This document shows positions 8,586-15,711 of a DNA stretch of 28,116 nucleotides, one piece after another. The notes under the pieces are model-generated. The model made no database searches. It was not told the origin of the DNA and worked only from the letters and a program-made list of their open reading frames with translations. This DNA comes from Verrucomicrobiota bacterium (GTDB lineage: Bacteria > Verrucomicrobiota > Verrucomicrobiia > Opitutales > Opitutaceae). How positions within the stretch are numbered: the stretch's first letter is position 1; every line of letters begins with the position of its first letter. The position numbers were made by a program, and so were the translations under genes. The stretch is from NCBI GenBank assembly GCA_023457715.1, contig JAEWKR010000178.1, positions 1-28,116 of the forward strand, given 5' to 3'.

Positions 8586-8757
8586 GGAGGGAATGACGGT
8601 TGATCGCAGCCGAGGATTCGCGGCTGACACACACATCCCATTGGGGCCATTCCGCAAGGGACCGGGCGATATCGGAACACGCTGAAAACCCTCACAAGGG
8701 GCCTTGGACACTAACAATAGACTTGAAGTGCATCCGGCCGGGCGTAGCCATGTGCGC
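8586..8757. promoter_or_regulatory. Divergent promoter region between the GH8 and lacI-type genes
   Basis: This ~170-base gap must carry the start signals of both genes. Candidate dyads are CAGCCG (8607-8612) with CGGCTG (8621-8626), and ACTTGAAGT (8721-8729). Neither has the central CG of a typical LacI-family operator, so neither is a confident operator. I see no convincing -35/-10 pair. The function follows from position only. Confidence 0.35.
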
Positions 8758-9885
8758 GTGAACGAACGCCGGACGACCCTAGCCGACGTCGCGCGAAAAG
8801 CGGGGGTGCACGTCACCACCGTTTCCCTCGCGTTACGCAATCACCCCCGACTCCCCGAGGCCACGCGCGAACGCATCCAGAAGCTTGCCGAGCGGATGGG
8901 CTACAAACCCGACCCGTACCTGCAGGCGCTCGTCGCCTACCGCAGCAAGACGATGCCCCGGCGCAACCCGCCGACGCTGGCGTACGTGACGAACTGGAAC
9001 ACCCGTTTCGGCTGGCAGAAGACGACGGCGCACCCGCAGTTCTATGCGGGCGCACAGGCGAAGGCGGAGGAGCTCGGGTTCAAGCTGGAGCACTTCTGGA
9101 TGAGCGAGCCGGGCCTGACGCAGGCGCGCCTCAACCGGATCCTCGAAACGCGGGGCATCAACGGATTGATCATCGCCTCGCACATGCGCGAGCTGGATAT
9201 CGCGCTGCATTTCGAGTGGAGCCATTTCAGCGCGGTGAAGATCGACTATTTTCCGCATGAGCCGGGGCTGCACAACGTCACGAACAACCAGTGCGGGATC
9301 GTGCGGCTGGCGATGCGCCGGCTGGTGGCGGCGGGCTACCGCCGGATCGGGTTTGTCATGCACCGCGGCTGGGATCACAGCGTCGACCATCTCTGGACCG
9401 CGGGCTTCCTGACCGAGCAGGCGAACCTGCGGGAGGCGGATCGGATCCCGATGTTCCTCTTTCCCGACGCCGAACCGATCGACGCCTGGATGGCCGAGAG
9501 CAAGTCGCACGTGGTGGCGCCGACCGAGCGGCTGGGGGCGTGGCTGGCGGAGCACAAGCCGGAGGTCGTGATCAGCAAGGCTTCCTTCGTCGAAACCTGT
9601 TTCCAGGAACTGGGCGTGAGGGTGCCGCAGGATCTGTCCTTTGTGGACGTCTTCCTCGATGACACCACCGGCCAGACCGCCGGGGTGCGTCAAAACCACG
9701 AGGAGGTGGGCGCGCTGGCGGTTGAAATCCTCGCCGGTCAGCTGCACCACAACAAGTTCGGGGTGCCGGAGATTCCGACGACGACGTTTGTCGAGGGCAC
9801 GTGGTTCGACGGGGCAACCTGTCCTTCCCGAATCAAGCCGCCGGCGGCCGTAAAGGCCGTCGCGGGCTCCGCGTCCCGGAAGTAG
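8758..9885 (+). CDS. LacI-family transcriptional regulator
   Basis: About 375 residues. The N-terminal helix-turn-helix and hinge are plain: TTLADVARKAGVHVTTVSLALRNHP followed by LPEATRERIQKLAERMGYKPDPY (residues ~6-54). The rest is a periplasmic-binding-protein-like sensor domain, with GYRRIGFV and a LSFVDVF segment typical of the family. I prefer GTG at 8758 (protein MNERRTTLADV); GTG at 8752 or TTG at 8704 would lengthen the N-terminus by 2 or 18 residues. It is divergent from the GH8/GH67/GH43 group, so it most likely controls that group in response to a xylan-derived sugar. This is inference from position. The last ~25 residues are Ala/Lys-rich and probably disordered. Confidence 0.92.
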   Translation: MNERRTTLADVARKAGVHVTTVSLALRNHPRLPEATRERIQKLAERMGYKPDPYLQALVAYRSKTMPRRNPPTLAYVTNWNTRFGWQKTTAHPQFYAGAQAKAEELGFKLEHFWMSEPGLTQARLNRILETRGINGLIIASHMRELDIALHFEWSHFSAVKIDYFPHEPGLHNVTNNQCGIVRLAMRRLVAAGYRRIGFVMHRGWDHSVDHLWTAGFLTEQANLREADRIPMFLFPDAEPIDAWMAESKSHVVAPTERLGAWLAEHKPEVVISKASFVETCFQELGVRVPQDLSFVDVFLDDTTGQTAGVRQNHEEVGALAVEILAGQLHHNKFGVPEIPTTTFVEGTWFDGATCPSRIKPPAAVKAVAGSASRK

Positions 9886-10123
9886 TCCTGTCAGCGGGGG
9901 CAACCCACCGGCGCGACGATCATTAGCGGCGCTCCGATCCGCCCGCCCGCGCGGTGTTTTACCGTGCCCTCACGCCGGACCCCACGCTGGTTTGGTGGGT
10001 TTTCGGGTGATTTCGACGCGGCACGTTCGACGCTTTGAGGGTACAGTGGACGCAGACCGCTGTAGAAGGCGCCGACCCCACGAGAGGCGCCACGCTTGGA
10101 CGAGGCGCACACGTCCGTTTAAT

Positions 10124-10169
10124 CTGGCCGGCTGCGGGCGAAAACCGGAAATCGCCCTCGGCCGGCCAG
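10124..10169. terminator. Long intergenic hairpin, probable bidirectional terminator
   Basis: CTGGCCGGC (10124-10132) and GCCGGCCAG (10161-10169) pair perfectly. Pairing continues inward to 10140/10153, giving a ~17-bp stem with one mismatch and one wobble around a 12-nt A-rich loop. It lies between the convergent ends of the LacI gene (9885) and the transporter gene (10192). The right flank on the plus strand lacks a strong T-run. The rest of 9886-10191 holds no gene or repeat that I can name. Confidence 0.55.
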
Positions 10170-10191
10170 CATACTTTCCGAAACGCCGCCC

Positions 10192-11739
10192 TCAGCCCCG
10201 CCGGTAGTTGTCGACGACCTGGTACGTCCGCGCGTAGAGCCCGAAGCACAGCGCGGCCAGGAACGCGAACCCGGCGAAGAAATACATCTGAAACGCGGTC
10301 ACGCCATAGCCGCCGGACTGGATCCACCCGATGACCGTGTCGTTCTTCACCGCCTTGTTCACGAGCAGCACCCACAGGTTTCCGATCGTCACCGACAAAC
10401 TCCAGAAACTCATGATGACGCCCTTCATCGCGTGCGGCGCCTGGCTGTAGGCGAACTCCAGCCCGGTGGCGGACACCAGGACTTCACCCATCGTGAGCAG
10501 GGCGTAGGGCAGGACCTGCCAGACGATCGAGAATTGGTGGCCGTCATCCAGCACGACCTGCATCGAACCGACCACGACCCAGGAAAAGGCGGCAAAGACG
10601 AGCCCGAAGGTCATGCGCCGCAGCGCCGTCATTTCCACGCCGACCCGGCGGAGCGCAGGATAAAGCACCAGATTGTTGAACGGAATCAGCAGCATCACGA
10701 GCAGGGGATTGAGCGCCTGCATCTGCGACGGCTCGAACCAGCTCGGTTGCGTCATGCCGTTGGCCTGCAGCACCCAGGTCGAGGCCTTCTGGTCGAACAG
10801 CGACCAAAACGGTGTCACCAGGAAGAACAGCACGAGCACGCGCAGCACGGACCGCACCCCGTCGATCGCCTCATCGGGGTGGCGTCCGCGCACGCGTTCC
10901 AGCTGAGTCCAGACGCCGATGCCGCCAAAGGTCAGAAGCGCCATGAGCGCCAGGCAGAAGGCGATGACGAAACCGTAGTTGGGCAGGAGGACAAAGGCGG
11001 CGGCCGCTGCGCCCAGACCGATCACCGCCAGCGCGCGCCCGGCCGGGCCGGCGGCGAGCGCGCTGCGGGACACGTTGAGAAACGAATGGGGATTCGGCGG
11101 CGCGGGCGGCACCATCACGTACTGCTTTCGTCCCAGCCACAGGATGAAGGTGGCGATGAACATCAGGACGCCGGGAATGCCAAAGGCCACGCTGGGACCG
11201 AAGGAACGCAGGAAGATCGGCATCAGCAGCGAGGCAAAGAACGAGCCGAAGTTGATGATCCAGTAGAAGGCGTCGAACACCACCTTGGCGCGGGCCTTGT
11301 TCGACTGGTCGAACTGGTCACCCACGAAGGCGGAAACGCAGGGCTTGATGCCGCCGGATCCCAGGGCGATCAACGCCAGCCCGGTATAGAAGCCGGTGCG
11401 GTTGTTCTCAAAAATCGCGAGGCAGAGATGGCCCAGGCAATACACCAGGCTGAGCCAGAAGATGGTCCGGTACTTGCCGAGAAAGCGATCGGCGAGCCAC
11501 CCGCCCAGCAGGGGGAAGAAGTATACGCCGATCACGAAGGTGTGGAAGACATCCTTCGCGCCCGCCGCCCGCTCCGACTCGGGCAGGTAAAGCAGGAGCG
11601 ACGACACCAGGAACACCGTCAGGATGTTCCGCATCCCGTAGAAACTGAACCGTTCACACCCCTCGTTGCCGATGATGTAGGGGATCTGGGGCGGGATCCG
11701 GCCCTGGGGCGCGGCCGGAGCGGCGGAAGGATGGCTCAT
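10192..11739 (-). CDS. POT/PTR2-family proton-dependent oligopeptide transporter
   Basis: A 515-residue inner-membrane protein of the major facilitator superfamily, with about 12-14 hydrophobic helices. Family signatures are the ExxER proton-coupling motif EGCER (26-30) in helix 1, the loop GGWLADRFLGKYR (~79-91), GSGGIKPCVSAFVGDQF (~127-143) and the PTR2 signature FYWIINFG (158-165). The expected role is uptake of di- and tripeptides with protons; some relatives carry other substrates. The ATG at 11739 (MSHPSAAPAAPQGR) is chosen because the longer open frame upstream runs back through the tRNA-Gly gene. It converges on the LacI gene, with a strong hairpin between them, and is not obviously part of the xylan group. 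Confidence 0.95.
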   Translation of the reverse strand: MSHPSAAPAAPQGRIPPQIPYIIGNEGCERFSFYGMRNILTVFLVSSLLLYLPESERAAGAKDVFHTFVIGVYFFPLLGGWLADRFLGKYRTIFWLSLVYCLGHLCLAIFENNRTGFYTGLALIALGSGGIKPCVSAFVGDQFDQSNKARAKVVFDAFYWIINFGSFFASLLMPIFLRSFGPSVAFGIPGVLMFIATFILWLGRKQYVMVPPAPPNPHSFLNVSRSALAAGPAGRALAVIGLGAAAAAFVLLPNYGFVIAFCLALMALLTFGGIGVWTQLERVRGRHPDEAIDGVRSVLRVLVLFFLVTPFWSLFDQKASTWVLQANGMTQPSWFEPSQMQALNPLLVMLLIPFNNLVLYPALRRVGVEMTALRRMTFGLVFAAFSWVVVGSMQVVLDDGHQFSIVWQVLPYALLTMGEVLVSATGLEFAYSQAPHAMKGVIMSFWSLSVTIGNLWVLLVNKAVKNDTVIGWIQSGGYGVTAFQMYFFAGFAFLAALCFGLYARTYQVVDNYRRG

Positions 11740-11881
11740 GAGGTACCGAGAATCCGGTGACGTTGGCCGACCGGCCGCGCGGAGCAAGCGCGGACGGGCA
11801 CGGGGGGAGCCGGCCACCGCGGGACCAGGCCGGGTGAATAGCCACATTAGAGGGCCGTCGGGTTCAACGTCGCGTGGCCCT

Positions 11882-11921
11882 CCTCCGCCAAGCCTACGGC
11901 GGGCAGCCTTCGCCAAGGAGG
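11882..11921. repeat. GC-rich imperfect palindrome upstream of the POT gene
   Basis: CCTCCGCC at 11882 and a GCCAAGGAGG segment ending at 11921 form the ends of an imperfect hairpin containing CCTACGGCGGGCAGCC. GGTCGGAGC then appears twice shortly after. Further on, CTCTGC and GCAGAG (about 11965-11988) can pair just beyond the tRNA 3' end. No gene is seen in 11740-11994. These look like members of the window's repeat words but are less regular. Confidence 0.4.
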
Positions 11922-11994
11922 TCGGAGCGCGTCCGCAGGTCGGAGCTGGCCTGCCAGCCGTAGCCTCTGCGAGTTCAACGAGCAGAGCGAAGGC

Positions 11995-12068
11995 TGGTGC
12001 GGGCGGACGGAATCGAACCGACGAGACCTGCTTGGAAGGCAGGAGTTTTACCACTAAACTACGCCCGC
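11995..12068 (-). tRNA. tRNA-Gly (anticodon UCC)
   Basis: On the minus strand the sequence folds as a full cloverleaf of 71 nt plus an encoded CCA. The acceptor stem GCGGGCG pairs with CGCCCGC, with A as discriminator base and CCA at 11997-11995. The D-arm contains TAGTTTAGTGGTA. The anticodon stem CCTGC/GCAGG encloses loop CTTCCAA with anticodon TCC, read as Gly (GGA/GGG). The T-arm has the standard GGTTCGATTCC. A TTGACG box lies at about 12107-12112 (minus strand), but the -10 region 17 bases on is poor, so I do not call a promoter. Confidence 0.97.
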
Positions 12069-12284
12069 ATTGGCGCAGGCCAGCAGCTTCCTCCGGATTG
12101 CCTTTCCGTCAAGCCCGCAGGGCCAGGAACCAAGCACCCCATCCAAGCCGGGTTACAGGCCGTACGGCCGAGCGCCGCTTCCTTTGCTCCGGTGCCTCCT
12201 GTAGACTGACTTTGATGGGTCTCGGCATGAATTCGCGAAACTCCTCAGCCTTGCGCTCGGACGAAGGACGGCGAATTTGGGCGG

Positions 12285-13019
12285 GTGAACATTGTGTTGT
12301 TCGAACCTGACGAGGTCGGCGTGCCGCTGCCGCGGAGCGACCGTCGGGTTGAACACGTGTTGAAGGTGCTGCGCCGCGGCGTCGGCGAACCCTTCGATGC
12401 CGGGGTCATCAACGGCACCCGCGGCAAGGCCGAGATTCGCGAGCTGACGGAAACCCGGGCGACGTTTGCCTACGTGCCGGCGACGACGCCGCCGGTGACG
12501 GAGCCGATCACGGTGGTGGTCGGGCTCCCACGACCGCAAACCGCGCGCGACATCCTGCGCGACGCGACAACGCTCGGCATCGCCGCGCTGCATTTCGTGC
12601 GCACCGAGCGCGGAGATGCCTCCTACGCCCAAAGCACCCTCTGGTCCTCCGGGGAATGGCGCCGGCACGCCATCGCCGGGGCCGAGCAGGCGTTCGAGAC
12701 CACCGTGCCGGCGATCAGCTGCGGCAAGCGACTGCCCGACGTGCTCGATGCCGTATGCACGGCCGATCCCAACGAGGCGCAGATCCGCATCGCCCTGGAC
12801 AACTATGAGGCGCCGCTCGCGTTGTCGCAGATTCCCTTCCTGACCGAAACCAACGTGCTGCTTGCCGTGGGCCCCGAGCGCGGCTGGTCGAGCGAGGAGC
12901 GGGCGATGTTCCGCACCCGCGGGTTTCAGCTGGCCCACCTCGGCACCCGCGTCCTGCGGACGGAAACCGCCGTGCTGGCCGCCGTGACGCTGGCGCGCTC
13001 GAAGCTGGGGTTGATGTGA
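12285..13019 (+). CDS. rsmE: 16S rRNA (uracil1498-N3)-methyltransferase RsmE
   Basis: A 244-residue SPOUT-class methyltransferase that methylates U1498 of 16S rRNA using S-adenosylmethionine. The N-terminal PUA-like domain (~1-70) has the usual 'R..HVLKVLRRGVGE' segment. The trefoil-knot domain (~74-244) carries the SAM-binding motifs AVGPERGWSSEE (194-205; the family has GPEGG) and LGTRVLRTETA (219-229). Start is GTG at 12285, giving MNIVLFEPDEV, a normal N-terminus. It follows the divergent tRNA-Gly after a 216-base gap that includes a perfect 12-bp palindrome GGCCGTACGGCC (12158-12169). It converges with rsmD, and both act on 16S rRNA. Confidence 0.95.
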   Translation: MNIVLFEPDEVGVPLPRSDRRVEHVLKVLRRGVGEPFDAGVINGTRGKAEIRELTETRATFAYVPATTPPVTEPITVVVGLPRPQTARDILRDATTLGIAALHFVRTERGDASYAQSTLWSSGEWRRHAIAGAEQAFETTVPAISCGKRLPDVLDAVCTADPNEAQIRIALDNYEAPLALSQIPFLTETNVLLAVGPERGWSSEERAMFRTRGFQLAHLGTRVLRTETAVLAAVTLARSKLGLM

Positions 13020-13030
13020 GGGGGAGCTGA

Positions 13031-13122
13031 AAGGGACCCAAGGGAGGAAAGGGACCTAAAGGACGTAAGGGACCTAAAAGAAAGGCCTTCCTTATTGGTC
13101 CTTTGGGCCCCTTTCCCTCTCT
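13031..13122. repeat. 9-nt word array and reverse-complement arm between rsmE and rsmD
   Basis: The left arm (13031-13075) is five 9-nt words of the form AAGGGACCT: AAGGGACCC, AAGGGAGGA, AAGGGACCT, AAAGGACGT and AAGGGACCT. The right arm (about 13097-13122) is pyrimidine-rich, GGTCCTTTGGGCCCCTTTCC, and is a degenerate reverse complement of the same words. The array occupies nearly the whole gap between two convergent stops, so it may also end transcription both ways. Confidence 0.75.
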
Positions 13123-13686
13123 TCAGCCGCCTTTCCGAAACACGGAGACAGTGGGCTGGCGGGCGCCTTTGCCGATGCGCTTCACGAGGGTCCAGCCGGC
13201 GGGGCTCAGGTCGATCTCGCCGGGGGCTTCGAAGCAGACGAGCGCCTCTGGCTGTGAAACCAGGAGCATGGTCAAACGCTCGAACAGCAGGTCCACCAGA
13301 TCCGGGATGAGGTCATAGGGCGGGTCGATGAAGACCAAGTCCGGTACGAACTCGCCGGTCGGAACCGTGCGAGCGTCCGCCTGCACCACCCGCAGCCCGC
13401 TTTCGTCCCGGCGCAGGCTCTTGCACACGGCCGCGATGTTCTGGCGGATGCATGCGACGGCTTTGGCGTTCTGCTCCACAAACACGCCGCCGGCCGCCCC
13501 GCGACTCAGCGCTTCCAATCCGTAGCCGCCACTGCCGGCGAAAAGATCCAGAAAATGGGCTTCGACCACCCGCGCGCCCAAGCTCGAGAACAACGCCTGG
13601 CGCATCCCGTCCGTGGCCGGTCGGACCGCGTCCCCGCGTGGGACGACGAGCGTGATGCCGCGAGCGGTTCCGCCACTGATGCGCAT
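13123..13686 (-). CDS. rsmD: 16S rRNA (guanine966-N2)-methyltransferase RsmD
   Basis: A 187-residue Rossmann-fold methyltransferase that modifies G966 of 16S rRNA during 30S assembly. Motifs in order are MRISGGTARG at the N-terminus, VRPATDGMRQALFSSL (21-36, the family RPTxxxxREALF motif), the SAM-binding motif DLFAGSGGYGLEALSRGA (47-64), and the catalytic DPPYD (121-125; NPPF/DPPY class). Length is normal. ATG at 13686 is the natural start, as RISGGTARG is the conserved beginning. It converges with rsmE. Confidence 0.96.
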   Translation of the reverse strand: MRISGGTARGITLVVPRGDAVRPATDGMRQALFSSLGARVVEAHFLDLFAGSGGYGLEALSRGAAGGVFVEQNAKAVACIRQNIAAVCKSLRRDESGLRVVQADARTVPTGEFVPDLVFIDPPYDLIPDLVDLLFERLTMLLVSQPEALVCFEAPGEIDLSPAGWTLVKRIGKGARQPTVSVFRKGG

Positions 13687-13762
13687 GGGGTTGGATGAGA
13701 AAGGCAGCCGTCGGGTGGCTCAAGGGAGAAGGAGGCCAGGAGGGCACGTCGGGAACCCCGGG

Positions 13763-13820
13763 GTACCGGCTGAAGCCGGCGCTACGGGAGCCGGGAGGCC
13801 TCCTGAAGCCGGCGCGACGG
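13763..13820. repeat. REP-like GTAG-headed hairpin repeats upstream of the Trp-Pro-rich gene
   Basis: On the minus strand 13785-13763 reads GTAGCG then CCGGCT-TC-AGCCGG, a perfect 6-bp hairpin after a GTAG head. The word CTGAAGCCGGCG occurs here (13770-13781), again at 13803-13814, and a third time inside the next gene (14293-14304). The reading frame stays open from 13695 to the likely start at 14055, but its translation is repeat-like and I do not call it coding. Apart from this, the 368-base gap 13687-14054 shows no feature. Confidence 0.6.
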
Positions 13821-14054
13821 GTGCCTGGCCAGACGCTGCGGGATGCCTGGCGAGGGAACCTCTCGCCGCCCCGCGTTTCTCGACGGGTGCCATTTCGCCT
13901 CCGCCCTTCGCCCTCCGGCCCATGCTTCTCTTTCCCATTTGCACCGGGTCCGCCTGCCTGCCAACGTCTTGCCCTTACCCACACCGCGCCGGTCGCCACC
14001 GACTTCGGCCTGCGCCTGCGGGTGCCTTGTCGTGCCGGTCCTGAACTTCCCACC

Positions 14055-15710
14055 ATGAAGCGTTCTCCCACGTCCGCCTGCGCGCGTGCCGTTCTGGCAG
14101 CGCTTGGCGCGCTTGTGGGGCACGGGGCGGGGGCGGACGAGCCGGTCGTCGAACGTGAAGCCAATGCATGGCCGGTCTGGGTGTCGCGGACGGACGCCGC
14201 GACCGGGACGCACGAAACCACCGCCGCGGGGCCGTTCATTTTCCGCCACCTGACCCCGGAGACGGATCCTGCGCCGTCCGCGCGGGTGCCCGCTGAAGCC
14301 GGCGACACGCCGGCGGCGCAGGCGGGGACACCCGCGCGAACGACCGCCGTCGCCTACACGCAAACCAGCGGGATCCGCCCGTTTTGGATCCAGCAGCACG
14401 ACGCGCAGGGTCGTTTTCAGATCGGCCACTTCCTGTATCCGATCTTCACCTACCGGCAGGACGCCGAGACGTACGAGTGGAGCCTGCTGAAGTTCATCCG
14501 CCAAAGCGAACGTCGCGCCGGCGCGCCCGCGCGCACGAGCGAGTACGAACCGGCCCGCCGCGTGGAAGTCTGGCCGTTCTGGTTTTCGAAGGACGCGGTG
14601 AACCCGGACGAGGATTACCGGGCGTTGTTTCCGATCGCCGGCACCATCAAGCACAAGCTCGGGTTCGCCCGCGCGACGTTCGCGGCCTTCCCGCTCTACC
14701 TGGAGACCGAGAAGGGGGGCATCGTGACGACCTCGACGCCCTGGCCCATCGTCCGGCGCACCAGCGGGGCGGCGCACGGCTTCGGGATCTGGCCGCTGTT
14801 CGAGACCCGCGAGAAGCCGGGCCTCTGGCGCCAGGAGACGTACCTCTGGCCGCTCGGCTACAACAACACGTTTCAACTCGCCCCCGACGCCCCGCAGGGC
14901 CCCGGGGTGCGCCGCGAGGTGGGCGCCCTCCCCTTCTATGCCCGCCACACGGCGCCCGGCTACCGCGACGAGAACTTCCTCTGGCCGTTCTTCGGCTACA
15001 CGGACCGGACCAGGCCGACGGTGTATCACGAAACGCGCTACTTCTGGCCCTTCCTGGTCCAGGGCCGCGGCGAGAAGTACGTGAACCGTTGGGGCCCCTT
15101 CTACACCCATTCGATCTCCAAGGGCTACGACAAGACCTGGTATCTCTGGCCGGTCTGGCGCCGCGGCCGGTGGGAGGAGAAAGCGGTCGAAGTCACCCGC
15201 TCGCAGCTGCTGTTCTTCCTCTACTGGTCCGAAGTGCAGCGCAGCGCGCGCACGCCGGAAAAGGCCCCCGCCTCACTCACCCACGTCTGGCCGCTCTTCA
15301 GCCATTTCGACAATGGGGCCGGACGCCGGCAGGTGCAGCTGCTCAGCCCGTTCGAGGTGTTTTTCCCCGGCAACGAAAAGGTCCGTACCGCCTGGTCGCC
15401 GCTGGTGGCCCTCGCGCGCCACGAGCAGACCGCGCCGGGGGAGACGCGGACCTCGTTGCTTTGGAATGCGGTCACCCACCGCCGCAGCGCCCACCGGGGG
15501 GAACGCGAGTTCCACCTCGGGCCGCTCTTCAGCGCGACGCGCACGCCTGGCGGGCAGCGCATCGCCCTCGGACGGGGCGTGGTGGCGTTCCGCCGCGCGT
15601 CGGCCGGTGGCTGGCAGGTGCGCTGGTTCGATTTCGCGCGCCGCCCGGCCGCCGACCAGTCCCAGAGCGGGCGGGACGCCCGCGCTCCCCGGACCAACCC
15701 TTCCCGCTGA
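14055..15710 (+). CDS. Exported Trp-Pro-rich repeat protein of unknown function, coupled to Mla operon
   Basis: I do not recognise this 551-residue protein. ATG at 14055 gives a signal peptide (about 1-27, GHGAGA|DE). The body is a series of ~20-35-residue blocks, each centred on an aromatic-Pro motif: WPVW (39), RPFW (108), YPIF (128), WPFW (173), FPLY (212), WPIV (230), WPLF (246), WPLG (265), LPFY (292), WPFF (310), WPFL (331), WGPFY (346), WPVW (365) and WPLF (412). Aromatic and charged residues alternate in a way that suggests beta-structure, perhaps an outer-membrane barrel or propeller; this is inference. Residues ~76-95 and the tail ~536-551 are encoded by palindromic repeats. The stop lies one base before the mlaE ATG, so translation is probably coupled and a role in lipid transport is plausible. 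Confidence 0.8.
   Translation: MKRSPTSACARAVLAALGALVGHGAGADEPVVEREANAWPVWVSRTDAATGTHETTAAGPFIFRHLTPETDPAPSARVPAEAGDTPAAQAGTPARTTAVAYTQTSGIRPFWIQQHDAQGRFQIGHFLYPIFTYRQDAETYEWSLLKFIRQSERRAGAPARTSEYEPARRVEVWPFWFSKDAVNPDEDYRALFPIAGTIKHKLGFARATFAAFPLYLETEKGGIVTTSTPWPIVRRTSGAAHGFGIWPLFETREKPGLWRQETYLWPLGYNNTFQLAPDAPQGPGVRREVGALPFYARHTAPGYRDENFLWPFFGYTDRTRPTVYHETRYFWPFLVQGRGEKYVNRWGPFYTHSISKGYDKTWYLWPVWRRGRWEEKAVEVTRSQLLFFLYWSEVQRSARTPEKAPASLTHVWPLFSHFDNGAGRRQVQLLSPFEVFFPGNEKVRTAWSPLVALARHEQTAPGETRTSLLWNAVTHRRSAHRGEREFHLGPLFSATRTPGGQRIALGRGVVAFRRASAGGWQVRWFDFARRPAADQSQSGRDARAPRTNPSR
14281..14336. repeat. In-frame palindromic insert in the Trp-Pro-rich gene
   Basis: CGCGGGTGCCCGC (14281-14293) pairs with the segment 14322-14336 apart from extra bases in one arm. 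Within it GCCGGCG-ACA-CGCCGGC forms a second, perfect 7-bp hairpin. The insert encodes the low-complexity stretch RVPAEAGDTPAAQAGTPA without breaking the frame, and carries the CTGAAGCCGGCG word found upstream at 13770 and 13803. Confidence 0.65.
15665..15687. repeat. GC palindrome encoding the C-terminal tail of the Trp-Pro-rich protein
   Basis: GAGC (15665-15668) pairs with GCTC (15684-15687), and GCGGG with CCCGC inside, around ACG. The hairpin encodes QSGRDARAP in the tail of the protein, just before the stop and the mlaE start. It may be a repeat that extended the reading frame. Confidence 0.5.
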
Positions 15711-15711
15711 C

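Noticed and set aside
4761..8603. A 1280-codon open frame on the plus strand
   Set aside because: It is antisense to GH67, the lipoprotein and GH8, all of which carry clear family motifs. Its translation is Arg/Gly/Val/His-rich without any domain, as expected for a shadow frame in GC-rich DNA.
8721..8729. ACTTGAAGT as LacI operator
   Set aside because: It is a short dyad without the central CG typical of LacI-family operators and is not repeated in the gap, so chance is the simpler explanation.
10432..11760. A 442-codon plus-strand open frame
   Set aside because: Antisense to the POT transporter, which has full family signatures and a hydrophobic helix pattern.
13695..14054. N-terminal extension of the Trp-Pro-rich protein by 120 residues
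   Set aside because: The open frame is continuous, but its translation comes from REP-like words and a proper signal peptide starts only at 14055.
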